Positions 57,988 through 64,000 of a DNA stretch of 64,000 nt are shown piece after piece. The number at the start of each line of letters is the position of its first letter. Position 1 is the first letter of the stretch. The notes beneath the pieces are model-generated. The model was not told the DNA's origin. It made no database searches and saw only the letters and a list, made by a program, of their open reading frames with translations. The DNA is from Myxocyprinus asiaticus (lineage: Eukaryota > Chordata > Actinopteri > Cypriniformes > Catostomidae), in assembly GCF_019703515.2 (NCBI RefSeq), contig NC_059382.1, positions 17,723,001-17,787,000 on the forward strand, in the 5' to 3' direction. The position numbers and the translations under genes were made by a program.

Positions 57988-58513
57988 ATCAACTCTTCTA
58001 CGTTCATTTATTTCTACTTTTAAGAGTTATCTGCTTTAAAATATTATGGATGTAGTTAGACAATACCATAGTGTTACTCATTTTATATTTTATGTTATGT
58101 ACAGTGCATCCGGAAAGTTTTCACAGCGCTTCACTTTTTCCACATTTTGTTATGTTACAGCCTTATTCCAAAATGTATTAAATTCATTATTTTCCTCAAA
58201 ATTCAACAAACAATACTCCATAATGACAACGTGAAAGAAGTTTGTTTGAAATCTTTGCAAATTTATTAAAAATTAAAAACGAAAAAAAAAAAAAAAAAAA
58301 CACATGTACATAAGTATTCACAGCCTTTGCCATGACACTCAAAATTGAGCTCAGGTACACCCTGTTTCCACTGATCATCCTTGAGATGTTTCTACAACTT
58401 GACTGGAGTCCACCTGTGGTAAATTCAGTTGATTGGATATGATTTGGAAAGGCACACACCTGTCTATATAAGGTCCCACAGTTAACAGTGCATGTCAGAG
58501 CACAAACCAAGCC

Positions 58514-59515
58514 ATGAAGTCCAAGGAATTGTCTGTAGACCTCCAAGACAGGATTGTATCGAGGCACAGATCTGGGGAAGGGTACAGAACATTTTTTGCA
58601 GCATTGAAGGTCCCAAATGAGCACAGTGCCCTCCATCATCCATAAATGGAAGAAGTTTGGAACCCCCAGGACTCTTCCTAGAGCTGGCTGCCCGGCCAAA
58701 CTGAGCGATCGGGGGAGAAGGGCCTTAGTCAGGGAGGTGACCAAGAACCCGACGGTCACTCTGTCAGCGCTCCAGCATTTCTCTGTGGAGAGAGGAGAAC
58801 CTTCCAGAAGAACAACCATCTCTGCAGCACTCCACCAATCAGGCCTGTATGGTAGAGTGGCCAGACGGAAGCCACTCCTCAGTAAAAGGCACATGACAGC
58901 CCGCCTGGAGTTTGCCAAAAGGCACCTGAAGGACTCCCAGTCCATAAGAAACAAATTCTCTGGTCTGATGAAACAAAGATTGAACTCTTTGGCCTGAATG
59001 GCAAGCGTCATGCCTGGAGGAAATCAGGCACCGCTCATCTCCTGGCCAATACCATCCCTACAGTGAAGCATGGTGGTGGCAGCATCATGCTGTGCGGATG
59101 TTTTTCAGCGGCAGGAACTGGGAGACTAGTCAGGATTGAGGGAAAGATGAATGTAGCAATGTACAGAGACTTCCTTGATGAAAACCTGCTCCAGAGCGCT
59201 CTGGACCTCAGACTGGGGGCGAAGGTTCATCTTCCAACAGAACAACGGCCCCAAGCACACAGCCAAGATAACAAGGGAGTTGCAACGGGACAACTCAGTG
59301 AATGTCCTTGAGTGGCCCAGCCAGAGCCCAGACTTGAACCCGATTGAACATCTCTGGAGAGATCTGAAAATGGCTGTGCACCGACGCTCCCCATCCAACC
59401 TGATGGAGCTTGAGAGGTCCTGCAAAGAAGAATGGGAGAAACTGCCCAAAAATAGGTGTGCCAAGCTTGTAGCATCATACTCAAAGACTTGAGGCTGTAA
59501 TTGGTGCCAAAGGTG
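58514..59515 (+). pseudogene. Tc1-type transposase, multiply frameshifted
   Basis: Starts ATGAAGTCCAAGGAATTG at 58514 (KSKELSVDLQDRIVSRHR). Frame changes occur at about 58610, 58950, 59216 and 59490. Recognisable parts: GRRALVREVTKNPTVTLSAL, EPSRRTTISAALHQSGLY, KHGGGSIMLCGCFSAAGTG, LEWPSQSPDLNPIEHLWRDL. The second catalytic Asp is Asn (FQQNNGPKHT where QQDN is usual). Clearly inactive. A 271-codon frame on the opposite strand is only its shadow. Confidence 0.88.
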
Positions 59516-59568
59516 CTTCAACAAAGTATTGAGCAAAGGCTGTGAATACTTATGTACATGTGTTGTTG

Positions 59569-59570
<2 letters not shown>

Positions 59571-59626
<56 letters not shown>
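59571..59626. repeat. (GT)28 microsatellite
   Basis: An uninterrupted GT run of about 56 bp inside the right inverted repeat of the Tc1 element. Confidence 0.95.
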
Positions 59627-59629
<3 letters not shown>

Positions 59630-59956
59630 TTATTTAATAAATTTGCAAAGATTTCAAACTTCTATCACGTTGTCATTATGGGGTATTGTTTGTAGAATTG
59701 AGGAAAATTAATTTAATCCATTTTGGAAGAAGGCTGTAACATAACAAAATGTGGAAAAAGTGAAGTGCTGTGAATACTTTCCGGATGCACTGTATAATAG
59801 TAGATTTGACGTAATAGCCAATTACATGCTTTGATGTGATAACGTGAGCAACAAACAATTTTACAGTAACAAGAAAGCAAACAAGGCAAGGAAAAACATT
59901 TGGCTTCTCTAAATATAAATAACAATTTAACCGTTACAAACAGTACTTGTCTATAC

Positions 59957-60002
59957 CTAAGCATAGAAATATAAGGATAAGACCTCCAAAGGCCAAAACC
60001 AT
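59957..60002 (-). CDS. tapbpl: tapbpl copy B exon 1 (signal peptide)
   Basis: ATG at 60002; encodes MVLAFGGLILIFLCL plus one base, then donor GTATAG. Intron 1 of this copy is about 4.3 kb because of transposon insertions, against about 0.36 kb in copy A. Confidence 0.78.
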
Positions 60003-60073
60003 AATGTGTATTCCCGTCCTAACGACAATCATTCCAGTTGCCTGAAACCGCCAAACAAGCAAATGTAGGCCAC

Positions 60074-60083
60074 TTTCTTTTTC
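60074..60083 (-). promoter_or_regulatory. ISRE-like element upstream of copy B
   Basis: The minus strand reads GAAAAAGAAA (in ACGAAAAAGAAAGTG), matching the GAAANNGAAA core of an interferon-stimulated response element, 72-81 nt upstream of the ATG. It is at nearly the same distance as the IRF-like site in copy A. Interferon induction is known for MHC class I pathway genes; here it is inferred. Confidence 0.4.
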
Positions 60084-60239
60084 GTTTTACAGCAGCTGCC
60101 ACTGAAATACTCTTCGTGGCTGTTCACGCAATAAATCATTGACCGCATGATGGCGCTAGAGAAACAGCGGGCAGAACATGTGGTTGAGTTCTTTCTCTCC
60201 CTCCGTCTGACGTTGACGCGGAAGCACGCGCACGTTCTA

Positions 60240-60839
60240 CATTTGAAAACTTGGAAGGAATTTTTACAAAAATGTAAAAGTGATATTGAAATAAAATGCT
60301 CTTTCTGCAAAAGTTCTACTGAAACCATTTTTCATATGTGTTGGTCCTGCCAAGATACACAAAGTTTCTGAAAAGATGTTGAGAGAAGTATGTGATATTA
60401 GGTTATTGTATTAAGAACCATTGCTCAAAGGATGTTGGTTTCATTATAAATTTTATTTTATTTTTATGTAAATTTCATATCCATAAATGTAAATTCACAA
60501 ATGGCAAACCCAATTTTACAGTGCTTAAGAAGGAGATTAAAATGTGCATTGATGTTATGTCAAAATCTAAAAATAGCAAAGCAATTAAAACAACTGCAAT
60601 ATGTTCTTCGTTTAATATTTTCATATAAAAAGTATCTATTTATGCTTATTCAACAATATATAGATATGTACCCTCTCTGTGTTTTTCTTTTTTTATAATC
60701 TCTATTGTATTGTGAAGCATGTGATATGTTTCTCTGTTGCAATATGGTAATTAATCTTGTACATGTTATTTGTTGATAATAAAGCATTATATATAAAAAA
60801 TAAAAATAATAAATTTTAACTTTAAAAAAAAAAAAAAAA
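60240..60839 (+). mobile_element. L1/Tx1-like LINE 3' fragment
   Basis: It encodes the C-terminal zinc-finger region of an L1-type ORF2 (KCSFCKSSTETIFHMCWSC, a TGA in place of the Trp that usually follows, then KFHIHKCKFTNGKPNF and FTVLKKEIKMCIDV in another frame). It ends with a poly(A) run of about 18 at 60822-60839. The fragment starts about 240 nt upstream of the copy B start codon. Confidence 0.68.
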
Positions 60840-62117
60840 AACTTACAAGGGGAACGCATGAAGCTTTGCCCGTGTGATTTATAATTAGTTTGTCTCAGTG
60901 GACATGAGTTACTTCAGCTGGTGACATTTATTTGCAAGTAAAGCAATTATGGACCATGGTAATAGTCTCCTAAAGCCTGCAATACATGTATATTATGTAC
61001 ATCTATGGCTTACTTGGAGTTTGGAAGCTTTACTTTGCTTGAAAGAGATCCCACATTTCTGTTACAGGTTTTCAGTTGTAACAATAACTAGTAACTGGTA
61101 TTTTGGCTATAACTCATTACCATGGTATTTTTTTTTTTTTTTTTTATGTTTCTCATGATCTTAAAACCTTTTGATCTGTAAATTCTTGAAATTTGCTTTG
61201 GAGACAAATATAATTTGTGCCCACCTATGAATTTATTTACAAAACCATTTGAGAGTGCTGTAATCTAGGCTAAAAGAGGCTACTTTGAAGCTAAAATATA
61301 TGATTGTTCTTTATTTTGGTCACTACATAATTCACACTTCTATTTGTGTTATTTTATAGTTTTGATGACTTCACTAGTTGGGCTGGGTATTGATACAGAT
61401 TTCTTGATTCGATTGTGTTGCATAAGCTCACTATTCTATTCCAATTTCGATTCATATGTTATATTTCAGTTATAATGTCCACTTTGCTTACATATTAAAT
61501 AAAACCTAGCTAATGCTGTTAATTATACAGGGGACCTTCTAACTAGGTACATTACGAAAATATAAATTTTATAAGTGATATTTGTTCATTATCATTTTGG
61601 TCACATTTTAGCTTTTTGACAATGTACACATCCATGTATTTCATCAATAAATATGATCACATATTGCATATACTGTATATATAATAATAATGAAAAACCA
61701 GCACTCGTCTGTAAATGAGTGCATATTAACAAGAGTGGCTTTTTTATCTCATCCGTGCTATGTGTGATGAGAATTAAATGCTTATGTTTTGTTGATTTTG
61801 ATCAACAATTGACTGTATAGAACAGAAAGGGTATTAAAAGTGAATTGTGTGGATCTTGTCTTTGGACACATTACACGGAATATCAAATCAAACTTTTACT
61901 CTCGGCACACCGTGACAGGATGTTGAAGTTCCTAGCCAATATACAGTACTACTCAATTATTAAGTGAAATCTTATTCAGAACATTTACCAGCAAGTGGCT
62001 AATCACAGACATTTTTAATAGTTTAGCACGAAATTTGAGCTCGTATGCGAGTTATTTACTTGCATTATAGAGAGTTGCACATTTAGTAAACGATCAATCT
62101 TAGGATTTAAGAATCTA
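60840..62117. other. Non-coding stretch
   Basis: AT-rich. gggctgggtattgatacaga near 61380 resembles the end of a common fish hAT-like repeat, but the partner end was not found. No gene. Confidence 0.4.
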
Positions 62118-62346
62118 CAGTTGGAGTCAGAAGTTTACATACACCTTAACCAAATACATTTAAACTCCGTTTTTCACAGTTCCTGACATTTAAGCATAGA
62201 AAACATTCCCTGTCTTAGGTCAGTTAGGATCACTATTTTAAGAATGTGAAATGTCAGAATAATAGTAGAGTGAATTATTTATTTCATCTTTTATTTCTTT
62301 TCATCACATTCCCATTGGGTCAGATGTTTACATACATTTATTAGTA

Positions 62347-63795
62347 AACTCAGCAAAAAAAGTAACGTCCTTTCACTTTCAACTGCTTTTATTTTCAGCA
62401 AACTTAATGTGTAAATATTTGTATGAACATAAAAAGATTCAACAACTAAGACATAAACTGAACAAGATTCACAGACATGTGACTAAAAGTAACAGTCAGT
62501 ATCTGGTGTGGCCACCAGCTGCATTAAGTACTGCAGTGCATCTCCTCCTCATGGACTGCACCAGATTTGCCAGTTCTTGCTTTGAGATGTTACCCCACTC
62601 TTCCACCAAGGCATTCGCAAGTTCCCGGATATTTCTGGGGGAATGGCCCTAACCCTCACCCTCCGATCCAACAGTTCCCAGACGTGCTCAATGGGATTGA
62701 GATCCAGGCTCTTCGCTGGCCATGGCAGAACACTGACATTCCTGTCTTGCAGGAAATCACGCACAGAACGAGCAGTATGGCTGGTGGCATTGTCATGCTG
62801 GAGGGTCATGTCAGGATGAGCCTGCAGGAAGGGTACCATATGAGGGAGGAGGATGTCTTCCCTGTAACACACAGTGTTGAGATTGCCTGCAATGACAACA
62901 AGCTCAGTCTGATGATGCTGTGACACACCGCCCCAGACCATGACGGACCCTCCACCTCCAAATCAATCCCGCTCCAGAGTACAGGCCTCGGTGTAACGCT
63001 CATTCCTTCGATGATAAACATGAGACCTAACATCACCCCTGTTGAGACAAAACCGAGACTTGTCAGTGAAGGGCACTTTTTGACAGTCCTGTTTGGTCCG
63101 GTGAGGGTGGGTTTGTGCCCATAGGCGACATTGTTGCCGGTGATGTCTGGTAAGGACCTAACTTACAACAGGCCTACAAGCCCTCAGTCCAGCCTCTCTC
63201 AGCCTATTGCAGACAATCTGAGCACTGATGGAAGGAATGTGTGTTCCTGGTGTAACTCGGCAGTTGTTGTTGCCATCCTGTACCTGTCCTGCAGGTGTGA
63301 CATTCGGATGTACCGATCCTGTGCAGGTGTTGTTACACATGGTCTGCCACTGCGAGGACGATCAGCTGTCCTTCCTGTCTCCCTGTAGCATTGTCTTAGG
63401 CGTCTCGCAGTACGGACATTGAAATGTATTGCCCTGGCCACATCTGCAGTCCTCATGCCTCCATGCAGCATGCCTAAGCATGCACATTCATGCAGATGAG
63501 CAGGGACCCTGGGCATCTTTCTTTTGGTGTTTTTCAGAGTCAGTAGAAAGGTCTCTTTAGTGTCCTAAGTTTTTATAACTGTGACCTTAATTGTCTCCCG
63601 TTTGTAAGCAGTTAGCATCTTAATGACTGTTCCACAGGTGCATGTTCATTAATTGTTTATGGTTCATTGAACAAGCATGGTATACATTGTTTAAATGCTT
63701 TACAATAAAGATCTGTAAAGTTATTTGGATTTTTACAAAATTATCTTTAAATACAGTGTTCTGAAAAAGGGACATTTCTTTTTTTGCTGAGTTTT
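62347..63795 (-). mobile_element. Nested Tc1-type transposon
   Basis: Terminal repeats: aactcagcaaaaaaagtaac at the left and, inverted, aactcagcaaaaaaagaaat at the right. It interrupts the Sleeping Beauty-type element at ttagta/tttggtag. Its transposase is on the minus strand. The TA target duplication is not intact on the right side. Confidence 0.85.
62499..63516 (-). pseudogene. Tc1-type transposase of the nested element, frameshifted
   Basis: Starts MPRVPAHLHECACLGMLHGG at 63516 (HTH region, NVRTARRLRQCYRETGR, DRPRSGRPCVTT). It shifts at about 63265 to VTPGTHIPSISAQIVCNRL, and the middle part around the first catalytic acid is scrambled. It continues in another frame from about 62941 (MVWGGVSQHHQTELVVIAGN, LQHDNATSHTARSVRDF, SLDLNPIEHVWELLDRR). 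Second and third catalytic acids are visible. The end is again out of frame. Inactive. Confidence 0.85.
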
Positions 63796-64000
63796 TGGTA
63801 GCAATGTCTTTAAATTGTTTAACTTGGGTCAAATGTTTTGGGTAGCCTTCCACAAGCTTCTTACAATAAGTTGCTAGAATTTTGTCCCATTCCTTCAGAC
63901 AGAACGCACACGCTTTTCAGTTCTGCCCACAAATTCAGATTGAGGTCAGGCCTTTGAAATGGCCACTCCAATACCTTGACTTTGTTGTCCTTAAGCCATT

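Larger units (their letters stand above)
58102..59792 (+). mobile_element. Tc1-family transposon with long terminal inverted repeats
   Basis: Ends are cagtgcatccggaaag and its inverse ctttccggatgcactg, flanked by TA (58100-58101, 59793-59794). The inverted repeats extend about 170 bp inward (tttccacattttgttatgtt; ataatgacaacgtg). The right repeat is expanded by a GT microsatellite. Confidence 0.92.
51720..60002 (-). pseudogene. tapbpl: Tapasin/TAPBPR-like protein, copy B, frameshifted
   Basis: Same eight-exon plan as copy A: 60002-59957, 55663-55481, 55388-55116, 54705-54376, 53138-52808, 52622-52530, 52027-52008, 51728-51720. All splice sites are GT/AG and phases agree except exon 5, which has 331 nt instead of 330. 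An extra A at about 52953 (gaagActg against gaagctg in copy A) shifts the frame inside the Ig C1 domain and gives a stop at 52900. The product would lose part of that domain, the membrane helix and the tail, and the transcript would be a candidate for nonsense-mediated decay. Exons 1-4 are open and very similar to copy A; exon 2 is nine bases longer. Either a recent pseudogene, a segregating allele, or a sequencing/assembly error. Confidence 0.75.
50690..60090. repeat. Tandem segmental duplication, unit B
   Basis: Contains tapbpl-like copy B. Left border near 50690 and right border near 60090, by loss of similarity to unit A. It carries insertions lacking in unit A: three fold-back MITEs, a nested hAT-like piece and a Tc1 element at 58102. 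Confidence 0.7.
62118..64000 (-). mobile_element. Sleeping Beauty-type Tc1 transposon, cut by window end
   Basis: The left terminal repeat starts cagttggagtcagaagttta after TA (62116-62117). It continues with catacaccttaacc and an inner repeat-like tcagatgtttacatacattt, the pattern of salmonid/cyprinid Tc1 elements. After a nested element the body resumes at about 63796 (ttggtagcaatgtctttaaa). It encodes on the minus strand transposase C-terminal residues (DNKVKVLEWPFQRPDLNLN and neighbours), damaged. The right end is beyond the window. Confidence 0.8.

Noticed and set aside
58196..59011. 271-codon frame on the minus strand
   Set aside because: It lies exactly antisense to the Tc1 transposase at 58514-59515 and matches no family; it is a shadow frame.

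Overview
The window looks like nuclear DNA of a teleost fish, most likely a cyprinid (carp/minnow group). It is AT-rich. Two host genes have vertebrate-style exons with GT/AG splice sites. Most of the rest is transposon sequence typical of cyprinids: Tc1/mariner copies including the Sleeping Beauty type, tRNA-derived SINEs, hAT-like elements, TTAA-ended fold-back MITEs, a CR1/L2/Rex1-group LINE, an L1/Tx1-like LINE tail and Ty3/Gypsy LTR elements. No prokaryotic gene, operon or CRISPR array is visible.

Host genes. On the minus strand, 4796-5284 is the first coding exon of a smoothelin-like 2 gene (smtnl2); its first intron runs off the left edge. At 43.7-60.0 kb there are two tandem minus-strand copies of a tapasin/TAPBPR-type gene (tapbpl-like, MHC class I peptide editing). 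Each has eight exons whose splice sites and phases could be followed: signal peptide, two N-domain exons, Ig V-like, Ig C1-like, transmembrane and two short tail exons. Copy A (43687-49949) is open throughout and encodes about 424 residues. Copy B (51720-60002) has a one-base insertion in the Ig C1 exon that stops the frame. The copies sit in a tandem segmental duplication of roughly 8.5-9.5 kb per unit.

Mobile DNA by region. 2-9.4 kb: several inverted-repeat MITEs and a SINE. 13.1-21.2 kb: a multi-level nest, in which an old terminal-inverted-repeat transposon appears to hold a Gmr1-like Ty3/Gypsy element (order gag-PR-IN-RT-RNaseH, integrase before reverse transcriptase) and a gag-only LTR element, itself interrupted by a LINE tail. 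22.4-28.7 kb: hAT-like shells with nested insertions. 30.3-31.3 kb: a small minus-strand LTR element with a perfect 5-bp target duplication, related in coding content to the gag-only element. 34.2-35.5 kb: a Tc1-type transposon with only one stop in its transposase. 35.5-38.9 kb: a near full-length LINE. 58.1-59.8 kb: a long-TIR Tc1 copy inside the duplication. 62.1-64.0 kb: a Sleeping Beauty-type element with a second Tc1-type element inside it.

No wholly new system can be shown from sequence alone. The items best worth a second look are the tandem tapbpl-like pair with one frameshifted copy and ISRE/IRF-like motifs at matching promoter positions, the integrase-before-RT Gypsy element, and the family of gag-only LTR elements carrying arginine runs and tandem peptide repeats.
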